Notes under the pieces: model-generated
Told to the model about the DNA's origin: nothing
Seen by the model: the letters and a program-made list of their open reading frames with translations, nothing else
Databases searched by the model: none
Source: Daphnia carinata
Taxonomy: Eukaryota > Arthropoda > Branchiopoda > Diplostraca > Daphniidae
Reading direction: 5' to 3'
Assembly: GCF_022539665.2 (NCBI RefSeq)
Contig: NC_081337.1
Span: 11,401,768-11,465,767, forward strand
Length of the DNA: 64,000 bases
Part shown: in pieces, positions 21,618 through 31,890 of the stretch
Layout of the letters: each line of letters opens with the position of its first letter
Numbering within the stretch: position 1 is the stretch's first letter
Program-made: the position numbers and the translations under genes

Positions 21618-22489
21618 AAAATGCACCCTTTAACAGGTTATCGACCCACTCGTTGCATCAGCTATCTCTGCCCGTCGGCTTACTTCTTGCTGCTCACATA
21701 TTTTAAGCAAAGCCCGTGGACTGGAAATATGCTTATATCCTCGCTTCCATCTACATGCTAGTCTTCCAAAACTATATCCCGCCGATTCACTGTAGCCAGC
21801 GGCGTTGTTTTCCTGTACTACTTCCGGCAGCCAATCACAAAAATGCCCAATGTGAAGGACACACAATACTCCTTCGCGTTTTTCCTTATTTTTTTAGTAG
21901 AGATTGTCGTCTGCTTTTTCAAACACTATTGCTAAATAAAAAAATTAACGTGGCTTAACCGCCGAAATGAAGTGCGAGCTAAATGGAGGTCCTGACAAAC
22001 TTGATCTCCATCAGCTGACTGAACCCTACCAGGAAAAGTACGATGGGAAGTCCTGGGATCGTATTACGAACTTCAACTCAGTCAAGTAACAACTTTACTT
22101 AAATTGTCTTAAGTCAAGTGCGGCTAAGTAGAAGTCGGTTTGTTGTTAGATAATTTCCAAGTCATATTCTCAATAGAAAACTGCACTTCACGTCTAAGCA
22201 CTTGATTTTTTGTTTTGTTTCGATACTGACTTGTAATATGGGCGTTCCTTGCCTCAACAAATACCTAATTCCATTTTTATGAATGTAGCAGACGAATGTT
22301 CTGTCTGTTTGAAAGAAAACTCATGTGTGCCATTGCTAAAAATCAACATATTCGTTTCTTTTTCCTTGTATTCGAGAATTCTATTCAAGTTGGTAATATG
22401 GCTTGAACAAATATAAACAAGGGACCAAGGAAATTTTGGTCGAAAATTATTAATATTCGGATATAATCAAGTTAATTGATAAATAAATA
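21618..22489. other. Flank of the Harbinger element
   Basis: The first 100 bases belong to the GCCCGTC-type repeat also seen at 16780-17830. The rest shows no convincing ORF, RNA gene or repeat boundary. Confidence 0.4.
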
Positions 22490-22846
22490 TTTGATGGACA
22501 CTTCGTGCACGGACTGTGACAGAGACAAATGAAGGATGTGGCGGAGATGATGAATGAAATGAAAAGATGATATTGGCGAGATGACGAGGCTTTATTTCTT
22601 AACTGGAAAGCGAGTGAAGTAATAAAAACTTCACAGGGAAATGAAATTTGTCGAAGGCTGAAAATTACTCTTATTGGATACTAAAATAAATGAAGACTGC
22701 CCAGAAAACACAAATAGGTTAAAACCGACCGCTTGCTTTAACACGGGGCCCTAAGCCATACGTAAAACAAAAAAAACATTGCCATAAAGGCAGGCAGGTC
22801 TTTGCTCCCTACGGCCTTACCCGCGTAGGCAGCACCTTAGGTGACA
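22490..22846 (-). mobile_element. Solo LTR of a BEL/Pao relative
   Basis: The segment shares blocks with the LTRs at 1908-2323 and 9326-9738: ACAGAGA-type start, AAAAGATGAT, GGCTTTATT, and an end with CCCGCG-GGCAGCACC-TAGGTGACA. It is flanked by AAATA on both sides (22485-22489 and 22847-22851), consistent with a 5-bp target duplication. No internal element sequence accompanies it. Orientation is the same as the BEL/Pao element (minus). It is clearly diverged, so it represents a related family or an old insertion. Confidence 0.72.
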
Positions 22847-22851
22847 AAATA

Positions 22852-24880
22852 TCAATTCAATATAATTGTTCGGATGATAATTTGATCAATAGGTGTAAAG
22901 ACTTTTCTCGCCTTGGTTTTTTTTCCTCAAAAGTGTTAAAACTAGGTCAGACCATTAAACATTTGACACTAAGTTTACTATATAAGACCAAATATAGACT
23001 CGATTGGCGGTGAAATAGGAATGACTTTGAAAACATTTTAGGTCAGTCCTATATCTATTTAGAGATAGTCCTATTTTCTAAAGATGTTTCAATTGGAATG
23101 ATGAGCCTCCAATCCGGTAGGCAATATAATGCGTAAAAGCGTCGGCTTATATGCATTTTCCTTTTTAAAATACCGATGGTGTTTACTCATTACTTAAATG
23201 ATTCACAAAACCTTTTTTTGCTTATGCTATTTTAATTAAAATTACAGGAGAACATGAACTATATTGTATTTAATAGAGTTCGTTTAACAAAATACTAATA
23301 GAGCAAAATCATAAATATTTATTACTTATAGTGGTCACTTATATATTATATTATATTATATATTTTTTATTATTGTATATTATTATATTTTGTATTATAT
23401 ATATATATTATACACTTTATAGTGGTCATAACAAACTTCTCCAATTGCATAAATTTTTTACTATTTCATACCACTATCGTTCCCTAATTCTAAATTTCAA
23501 ATTTTTTATTCTAATTTGAAATGGTAAAAAATTTACATTATCAAGAATTCTACTTGAGCCTAATGTTTTTGTGATACTTTAAAAACTCACGAGTCTTACT
23601 TTCATGGAGGGATCTCCTAAAGAACTCCTGAGCATATCACCAACAATTTCTTGAATTGAAAATATTGCCATGTTTCAACCACAGTTAGCCAGCCTCTTGT
23701 GGCCCTCCTCAGTACTTCTCAACGGTATGATTGATGCGCTGGGGAGGCTAAGAGCCTTTTAGGAGATTCCCAGGAAGTATGGTATTCTATGAGGCTACCT
23801 CATTTAAAACAGTTGTTGGAAATGTTTTAAGACTGAATCAACCGCCCGTTTCACGAGCAGTGAGCGTTTCAGTTGCACTATGAACTATTGTAGCCAAGCC
23901 AAATATACATCTTCAACATGTATTCCTTCTTCACATCTTTCTTACTCGTGAAGTGTAGACATTAATTGCAGCACAACATACGCAGCGTGGTTGACCTAGA
24001 TGAACATCTGCTAGCTGACGCATCCATGCGTGATCAGCATCACGCCACTTACAAACACACTTTGATTGGTGACACGTGCGACACCCATTATCGCACCACT
24101 ATCATGTCATTTTAAACATCTTTCAATGGTGGCCCATAGTTACACAGCAACTCACTAATTTGCCGATGTGCAAAGTTTTTTGGTACACCTGGAATCTGAA
24201 GAAAGTTAGTCTACGACGTGTATGCGATTCCAGCAATTGGTTTCAAATTCCTCTGGTGCCTTCTCTGATTGTTGGTCTTGTATCGTAAAGTTAATCTGTG
24301 TAACTGTGTCTATAGGGAGTATTCAAATATCTATATCGTGTTCTTTCGAAGTGCCGACGAGTTGTGTTACATCTCGTCTTCAACTTCATTCTGTTCTCGT
24401 GTTCAGTTCGTGCTACGACGGTAAGCTTCTATTACAATTATTCCCTTTCACTGTCAGTTTCTACTGTATCGTGGACGTTTCTTATATTGTCTATTCAGAT
24501 CCCTTTTTATTCTAATGCCTAGCTTAACAAAATACATACATCATTGTGGGTAAATACGCCTCTTGAGTTCTATAACATGCCATTGTCTTAATTCCGTTAA
24601 GTCATTTCCCTACGGGGTGAATGCTTTACATAATGGTGGCAGTGGTTTTCCGAACTCAACCACAATGATGGATATTATATATTGGTTATTATTCCTGGTG
24701 GCATAAAATTCCTCGTACCTCTGTAAACACCCCCAACGTAATTTCCGTAACACAAGTAGGACACATCGATGTAGATATAGTCGCGAAATTAATTAACTTT
24801 TAAAAATTTTCCGCCCGAACATCGTCAGTACCAGGTACATTTCAGGGTTGTAAAACGTCAGAAGAAGCAACCGAGGCCAT
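22852..24880. other. Noncoding stretch around foldback copy 1
   Basis: Apart from foldback copy 1 and the AT-rich tract at 23335-23420, nothing is recognised. Short open frames (for example 24222-24515) lack any family feature. Confidence 0.4.
23007..23325 (+). repeat. Foldback repeat, copy 1
   Basis: It starts GGTGAAATAGGAATGAC and contains TCAGTCCTATATC and TAGTCCTATTTTC units, then the conserved block GAGCCTCCAATCCGGTAGGCAA, TTCACAAAACCTTTT and the arm ending AAAATACTAATAGAG. The same blocks occur at 39690-40130 (inverted), 55213-55800 and 56286-56780. An AT-rich tract follows at 23335-23420, flanked by TTATAGTGGTCA on both sides. Confidence 0.7.
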
Positions 24881-24881
24881 T

Positions 24882-25193
24882 ATGAAAAGTGCTTCTTCCG
24901 TTTTGAAACCGAAGGTACAGACAGATAGAATTCGATTAAGAAAGTTGAGGTCGAATACTGCGTATAAAGCAATGGCCTCATTAGCCACGACCGAAACTCA
25001 TAAGACGTTGACTAGCAGTACAGTTACTGCTGCACCCGTTAAGCACACCTCTTCCATTTACGCTAGATTAGCATCCCGTTTTTCTCCTGTAAATTTTCTT
25101 GTGAAAAGGGCATCCAAAGCTAGCTTTCTTTCGAACGCGCTTTTAAATTTTCAAGAAAAAGAGCCCAGTGAAAGGAAAATCACCTCAATATGA
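24882..25193 (+). CDS. Hypothetical basic protein fragment, unrecognised
   Basis: A 103-aa frame is rich in Ser, Lys, Arg, Ala and Thr, with a run MASLATTETHKTLTSST and a C-terminal KRASKASFLSNALLNF. The open frame extends upstream of the ATG to a possible splice acceptor (TTTCAG at about 24845). No domain is recognised. The region to the right is purine-rich and noncoding. It could be an exon of a lineage-specific gene, a retroelement gag fragment or a chance ORF. Confidence 0.25.
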   Translation: MKSASSVLKPKVQTDRIRLRKLRSNTAYKAMASLATTETHKTLTSSTVTAAPVKHTSSIYARLASRFSPVNFLVKRASKASFLSNALLNFQEKEPSERKITSI

Positions 25194-26030
25194 ATCTTCA
25201 GCATCTATACCAAGAAACCAAGAAGAATCAAGGAAACATTTTTCAGTCACGAACGAATTGTTATGGGGGCCAAGCGGTGTACGCCCCACAACGTAAACGA
25301 ATAGGACAAATACGCTCTCGGACTTACAGTTGATTTCCGTTAGGCTCGATGGAGCCAGATCTGACACTTACAGAAAGTGGGATAGGGATCACACACGGGT
25401 ATCTCACGAGAGGTAGCCAACCGGGCAAAAAAAAAGTAGGGCCCCCTCTTGATCATCCTGGATCTCTGGAGCAGACTCGCCTGCCCTCTCAGGCTTGAGA
25501 GACATGCGAGGTACCAGGGATCCATCTAGCGGTCAATCTTGTGACCTCATGCGGCCTAATCACAACACTCGGAGCTACCTGACTTTTGCCAAGCGAAATC
25601 AACGCAATACCAAGATCGTTTCGGGAGTCAAAACAATGCATTATAAGCACTGCAAAATCAAGAGGAAAAGAAAAAAACAAAAAACAAAAAGAAGAAAAAA
25701 CACCAACCAAACAGTGGAGTACCCGAACAAAAAAACTTAAGCACGCGAAAACAACAAAAAAGACCCAAGACATACAAAGAGAAAAGAAATAAATAACAAT
25801 AATAATAATCAGTCTGCACGCACATCCCAAACAAAGACAAAGACCATCAACAGCCAAGAAAGCACAAACAATAAGGGGGAGCGAGGACAAGGAAACCACA
25901 AAATAGAAAGAAAGAAACAAAATACTAATAAGGAAAAAAATTATAATAACTAAATACGTAAGGCGATGCAAAGTTACGCCTACCAACTACGCGCAAGACA
26001 AGCCGAGTTCAGTGTTGTTCATAGTCGTTG
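25194..26030. other. Purine-rich noncoding stretch
   Basis: Bases 25640-25960 are a long A/G/C tract nearly free of T on the plus strand (AAAAAACAAAA, AAGAAGAAAAAACACC). It produces spurious hydrophobic open frames on the minus strand. No gene is supported. Confidence 0.6.
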
Positions 26031-26032
26031 GG

Positions 26033-26389
26033 CTAATGGGGTGGACGATTCTGCCGCCCGGATCTTGTTTCCACCACCTCTTCCGGCTGGATTTGTGGTG
26101 TATCTCTTGCAATTCCGGCGATAGCACCCAGCGGAAAATCTTCATGCGACTCCTGCAAGTTATCTACCGGTAACTCCGTCTCCTCGTCACTTCCATCATA
26201 CTCTTCTTCAATCTCCCACTCCACATATTCTGGGGCGTGAAACTGAAGAATTTGACAGAGATGTGTATTAAATCTCCTAAATTGTTTCCTTTTCCGTCCG
26301 TCACAATACTTTTCGAACCACTTGATACGGCCATACGAACTTAGGCAAAAAATTTTCGTTTTTCCTTTTCTGTTTAATTTCCTTCGCAC
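26033..26389 (-). pseudogene. Possible retroelement pol C-terminal tail
   Basis: A 118-aa frame has a basic start (RRKLNRKGKTKIF), an acidic centre (EWEIEEEYDGSDEETELP) and ends in TRSGRQNRPPH. An Arg-rich RSGR-x-RPP end is common in LTR retroelement Pol tails, but no catalytic domain is adjacent on either side. This is only a suggestion. It could also be an isolated exon of an unknown gene. Confidence 0.25.
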
Positions 26390-28788
26390 TAATACGAGCT
26401 TCTGTTGGCCAAGGGAATTCGTTTTCGTCAGACATTACAAGAAGCCGGCCACACACGGACTCCTACCGGACCGTGCACTACATTTAGAAATTTGCAGTAG
26501 AATAACAGGGAACGGGAAAAACATAGTCCTGCAAAAATGCCACACAGTACAAGTAAAAATATTAGCCGTACAAACGCAATGCGGTTACTAACCATTTTTC
26601 CAAACAGGGCCTAAATGGGAATTTCACTTTGAAAGGATAGATGGTTCCTACACCCATTCTAAGATTGTTTTTGTACAATAAAGCCTAAAATAACTTTTGG
26701 AACATGACAAGCTGAATGTTAATATTTAACTATGGAACACTAGCCATATGCGTAACAGTACTCACCATAATTATTGGTTACCTTCGTGTCGTTTGTGTTC
26801 CATTCGCTACAATTTAATGGTCATAATAACGTTTGTGAACTTTTTGAAAATTTTTATTTTAATGCAATATATAGAGCGGAATTGGATTCGAGGCAAGTTC
26901 TGGACTCCGGATAACTGATCATGGTTCAACATCTTAGCGCGTACCAATAACGACTGTGAAGGAATGCACCACTAATGGAACAAGGTTATTTAAATTTGAA
27001 AAATTATGCATAATGAATAACTAATAACCAAAATGTTTGTAGTGGGCAGGCGGATCTAATTTAAAATTCTACAAGATGACCATGGTATTGCGGGAACTGG
27101 CCGAAGAAGTTTCTCTTACTAGCACACTACTCTGCCATGACAAAATAAGGGCTCACGGGAAGAAAGAGACCCAACTTAAAAATTCCGTACTGTTCCAGCT
27201 ATAGGCGGGCTATCAAGACAATGAGGTATATTGCCTAAATTTACACGAAATTAAAGTTTATCTGTAGCTACATATTTCTTTTTTCAGCTATCAACAATGG
27301 ATCTGCTAGATGAAATAGTCTTTGATCTTAATTCATCTTTTCCCGCTATTGTATCCTCACATACCCTTAACGTGGCTTCTTTCTTCTTGCTTCTTTCTTC
27401 ATTCCCTTAGTGTATACTTTTTTTGTTAGACCCCTAAACCTCCTCATCCCCGCTAAGATAAAAAATATCGCACCAAATACATTGTCAAATTCCACCGACC
27501 TCTTGGGATAACATCGAAACCACAACGCGGGAAAAATTTCCACTAAATGTCGGGATTGAACCACTTTTATCGGTTTCTAAATCCGACCATATACCACTGA
27601 GCTACAATATCTTAATACATTGTCTTATAGATATATATAATATAATTTATTTCATAGAGGCTGAAGGAAAAATTATTTTACATTTTTTAAGCTCTATTAT
27701 TTACAAACCATATTTGTGAACGACATGATGTATAAAAGTAATCATCTATGTGAACCCTTGAACACCGATCTCCCTCGTCGCAAGTCAATACACACCGCTT
27801 ACGCCTCATAATTACAACACAAATCGGCAGCATATGGCACAGCTTTTTTTTGTATTCATCCTCCACATATAAACCTTTACATAACCGAAAGTAAGTAACC
27901 AAACGCAAAAGTAATAAAACTAAGTAACCCAACCCAATTTATAGGGGTTTTGCACCAAAACAGCCCTCCCCCTATTTAAAAAAGATACACAATTAGTATA
28001 TTTTACCCAAAGATGGCGTTTTGAAAATAATTTTCCTTTTTGTGCAGGATACTGTACATCAGTATAACAAATAAAAATACTATGTTTTACGTGGTCGGCG
28101 TAACAGAGGCTCGAATAGACAGTGCAGTATATTGCAGAACAACGTGCGGTTTTTCCTCTGCTTTGTTTGCCATACCTGACAAATTTCACTGCAAGCCATG
28201 TCCATGTCGTAATATAGGGCTCAACTCTTGTCTACCTGTGAACGGGATCCTTTTGCTGGTGCAACATATTACCGAGTTTATTTTCTTCCAGCTTCTTTTT
28301 TAGCTAATGTATTAACAGAATATTAGGAAAATCCAACAGCAATTTAGAGTTTTACGTATACTTACAAACTCATGATTGCTCTTCTAAGAATCCTTATAAT
28401 TCCAATAATGTCTGCACTTTCACATACGGCACATATAGTACTGAACAGTAAACGTAAAGCTATCTGACACCCTTCGTTTTGTTTAAAGTTGCCTAACTTT
28501 AGGAAAATTTTACGTGAAATACGTCACATGATGAGTAATGCTATTTCATTCTGGGTCATCTACTTTTGTGGTAGAATCCTCCCAAATGCCAAGTTAACAG
28601 ACATTTCTTCTTCAGCCATCTACCATCTTCTACCAGCTCCGCTCTCATCCATTCTCTTGTATCTCAGCAGTTCCTCTGGCTCTTGGTGAGAAATTTGCTT
28701 TCATACAGATCAGGATTCATTAACATTTCATTATTCTACTATTTACAGTTCACTTGACCGAAAATTTTATCAAAAACCTCAGTTGGTT
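26390..28788. other. Noncoding stretch left of Gypsy-B
   Basis: Apart from the tRNA-like sequence at 27545-27612, no gene, RNA or element boundary is recognised. Short open frames at 27920-28300 and 28489-28689 have no family features. Confidence 0.4.
27545..27612 (-). repeat. tRNA-like sequence, probably SINE or tRNA pseudogene
   Basis: On the minus strand there is a perfect box A (TAGCTCAGTGG, 27604-27594) and a near-perfect box B (GGTTCAATCCC, 27562-27552), about 30 bases apart, with a GTCGG/CCGAT stem where the anticodon arm would be. The T-stem and acceptor stem do not pair properly, so it does not look like a functional tRNA gene. A tRNA-derived SINE head or decayed tRNA is the best reading. 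Confidence 0.45.
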
Positions 28789-29024
28789 TGTCACCACAGA
28801 AAATCAAACACCGGACTACTCGTTGTAACGAGCCCACAGGCTATCCGAAGACAGCCACACCCTCAACATCCCTCAAGCGTTTCACAAGTGAAAGTGAACG
28901 TGTCCCCTCCCATTTTACCTTCATTTTGTATGTGTGTTAGTAGTATAAATACTGCATGATTGTAACATGTAATTCGGACTTGTTACGACAATCCACTGCA
29001 ATACACGAGGTTTGAAACTTTACA
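28789..29024 (+). repeat. Gypsy-B 5' LTR
   Basis: The 236-bp segment begins TGTCACCACAG and ends CTTTACA. It contains a TATA box (GTATAAATACTG, about 28948-28959), consistent with an LTR promoter. Because the 3' LTR is missing, the left border is set by the TG dinucleotide and the primer site position, and no target duplication can be checked. Confidence 0.75.
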
Positions 29025-29026
29025 AT

Positions 29027-29043
29027 TGGAGGTCCCAACGAGA
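29027..29043 (+). other. Gypsy-B primer binding site, tRNA-Gln type
   Basis: TGGAGGTCCCAACGAGA is complementary to the 3' end of tRNA-Gln(UUG) with one mismatch (16 of 17). It lies two bases after the LTR end. Confidence 0.75.
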
Positions 29044-29167
29044 CTCACACTTGTTGTCCAGTAAAAAGTTTCTACCCGTACCTTATTTCAGTGATTGTGC
29101 TCTACACTTCCCCGACGAGTCTCCAACAACTCTACCAGACCAAGGAACACCATCAAAGGTAAGCGAA

Positions 29168-31890
29168 TGCCGCTTGATCATATTGTATCAGAGACTACTC
29201 GTAAGGAGAATACTTTGTATCCGAACATTGCTGACGAACTATCTCCACCGTTGTACTCCGTATTTCCCGAGCCAGACACAACCAACCAAAATCCCAACTA
29301 CTCTCGAGAAAATTTTTTAGACCACTGGAAAACTCTTGTGGACTTAGAATTTGAACAAGAAGTAGAACAAAACAAAACCTATCAGACTACCACGACAAAA
29401 GCAAAAATCCAACAAATAGAATCCAAAAAACAAGAAGTTATTAAAGAGACCCACAACGCATTACAATTGTATTCATATACGTTGTTAGAACCATCGTTGC
29501 AAGTACCAAGTGGTATAACAGCAGAAACTATTACAAACACCACAAAGACAGTCAAAAATTACGTAGAATCCCTTGGTGGCAACACCTAAAACCTTGACAG
29601 TTTATTACAGCAAATTAGCATTGTACATGGTAAAGAGAAAGAATTCTTATTAGGTACCAGCCGTATTTTACAAAGAGAAGTAGTACTTGCGCAGATTACA
29701 GAAAAAATGTTCGTCTGAACTCAATTTTGAGTTACAGAGCTTAAGAAAGCAGCTAGAGAGCAACAAGAAAAAGGCAAAGAGTTCCAAATACACCTTAAGT
29801 AGCTCCCTTGAACAACTCCAAGAAAGTAACGAAACTCTAAAAAACTCCCTTGAAAAAACTGCCAATCGAATAAGCGAATTAGAAACAAGCCTTGAAAGTG
29901 CCACAGCAACAGAAAACCAACTACAAAACCTGTTACGAAAAAGAGAAGCCAATATCATAGCAGTTGAGAGAGAAGGGAAAGAAATAATTAGCAAACTTGA
30001 AAGTGAAAGAAAACAACTGGTTACGAAGTTAGAAACCGCCGAGCAACAGATAAAAGCAGCTTTAGAAACAAACAAACAACTTCAGACAGAAACAAAAGAA
30101 ACAAAAGAGATCCTTGAAAAAACCTTAACAGAAAAAATCGCCTTACGAAGAAGTCTGATAGATATTACTACAAAGAATAAAAATCTTGAAACAGAATTAC
30201 AAAAAATCAACGCACAGACAATAGACCAAGAAGAAAAGATTAAGTATCTGGAGAACAGGATAAGAGAATATAGAAAGCAACAGGTAACATTCGCTGAAAC
30301 CGAAGACTTAGACAACTCCAACGAACCAGGAGAGATAACAAAATTAGTAAGTGAGATAAACGACCTAACCTCAATAACAGAAGGAGACAAATCCCTTCAC
30401 TTCGAGTTAGAATCTGAACAAGTTGAAAAACTACAGCAACTCAACAACGACCTACAAAACCAAATCGAGATCCAAAACGACAACCTTCTTCAACTAGAGC
30501 GAAAATACCAAACTCTCAAAAACAAAATCGAAATGGGACTTTCACACAAAGAAGAATTGATCGCGACACAACAGATACCGATAGCCTTGATACATCCACA
30601 ACCCAACCAATTGTAAAAGCATTAGGAGAATTATTTTCCAGAGAAGACAAAAAGTCAATTCCAATCTTCAAAGGGAAAAGTACTGATAAACTAATAACAG
30701 AATGGCTGAAGGACGCCGAACATGTCGCACGCAACAACGACTGGGACGACAACCAAAAAATACGATTCTTCTCTGACAGACTAAAAGGCGATGCCTTAGA
30801 ATGGCATGGAAACTACGTGGAAGAGCAAGGTGACGAATTAAGTTATGACGAATGGAAAACTGCCATTATTGCAAGATTCCAGGATGCATACGACTTAGCA
30901 GCACAAAGAAAAAAGTTATCCACGCTAAAACAAAAACCTGAAGAGAAATGCAAAGCCTTTATTTCAAGAATCAACAGTCTCTACGAGTCCATTGAAGGCA
31001 AAGAAGAAAAATCTGACCAAAACCAGACCATAGTTGAAGGTCGACTCATAAACACAGTCAAAAGAATGAGAGATTATACCAAAATCAAAATTCTGATGCA
31101 AGGCATTTTACCAAAATTCAGAGCAGAGCTCTATTTTCGAATGCCCGAAGACCCTGAAGATTTTGATCAGCTTTGTAAACAATTAATCATATCCGAAGGT
31201 ATCCTATATAGCAAGGAAACTGCAGAAGATAAGGAAATAAATGCGGTGATAGCAGGGATAACGCACCACGAGAAACAACAAGACAACGAACTTTCACAAC
31301 AAAAGACAGAAATTGAATTCTTAAAACAAAAAATTCAGGAACTGGAAAAAACTAATAAAAACCGTAACTTGGCACAGGATACTGATATAACCGTAGCAGC
31401 AGCAGATCGATACGAACCAAGATCCTCACGATCAAGTGATCGGTACTCCAGATCACAAAATCCGCGAGTTCGATTCGACGACAGTTCAAATAGCAGAGGC
31501 CCCAGTAGTGACCGAAATTTCGGCCGAAGCAGGGAGAACAGCCCATACCGCAACAATTATACTTCACCACGAAGACAAGGTACTTCCCCAGGGTATCGAC
31601 AACCCAATTACCCTTCATATCAACAAACACCGAGACCTTCATACAACAACGGACCGACCCATTACAATCAACCACACTTTCAACCGAGCAACAATCAACA
31701 AGCGTATCACCAAAACCCAGGTTATCCACGACAATACCCGCAGCAACGACAAAACCAGCCGAACACCCACGACACTCTTGGAAATAAGATTATTATCTGT
31801 TACAAGTGCAATAAAAAAGGACACATTGCACGAGAATGTTGGACAGATATGGCACGTATCAACAACCCGAACCACCGTCCAATGCAGTAA
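29168..31890 (+). pseudogene. gag: Gypsy-B gag, with breaks
   Basis: Coding probably starts at the ATG at 29168 (MPLDHIVSETTRKEN). The first frame stops at 29587-29589, shifts near 29675 into a long coiled coil (29687-30616, heptad-rich Glu/Lys/Gln/Leu), and shifts again near 30560 into the capsid frame, which contains the Gag core (ALEWHGNYVEE, AIIARFQDAYD, CKAFISRINSLYES). An Arg/Ser/Pro/Tyr-rich linker (31400-31750) leads to a single zinc knuckle CYKCNKKGHIAREC. The protein would build the particle and bind RNA. The roughly 300-residue coiled coil ahead of the capsid is large for a Gypsy Gag. Confidence 0.8.
31813..31819 (+). promoter_or_regulatory. Candidate -1 frameshift site between gag and pol
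   Basis: Six A and a G (AAAAAAG) lie inside the zinc-knuckle codons of gag. The pol frame is -1 relative to gag, and a TAA in the pol frame lies immediately upstream, so the pol frame opens just here and overlaps gag until 31890. A slip on this A-run would fuse Gag to Pol. It is not a canonical XXXYYYZ heptamer in the gag phase, so this remains inference. Confidence 0.4.

Noticed and set aside
25489-25986. Hydrophobic minus-strand ORF of 165 aa
   Set aside because: It is read from a purine-rich low-complexity tract; its composition explains the hydrophobicity.
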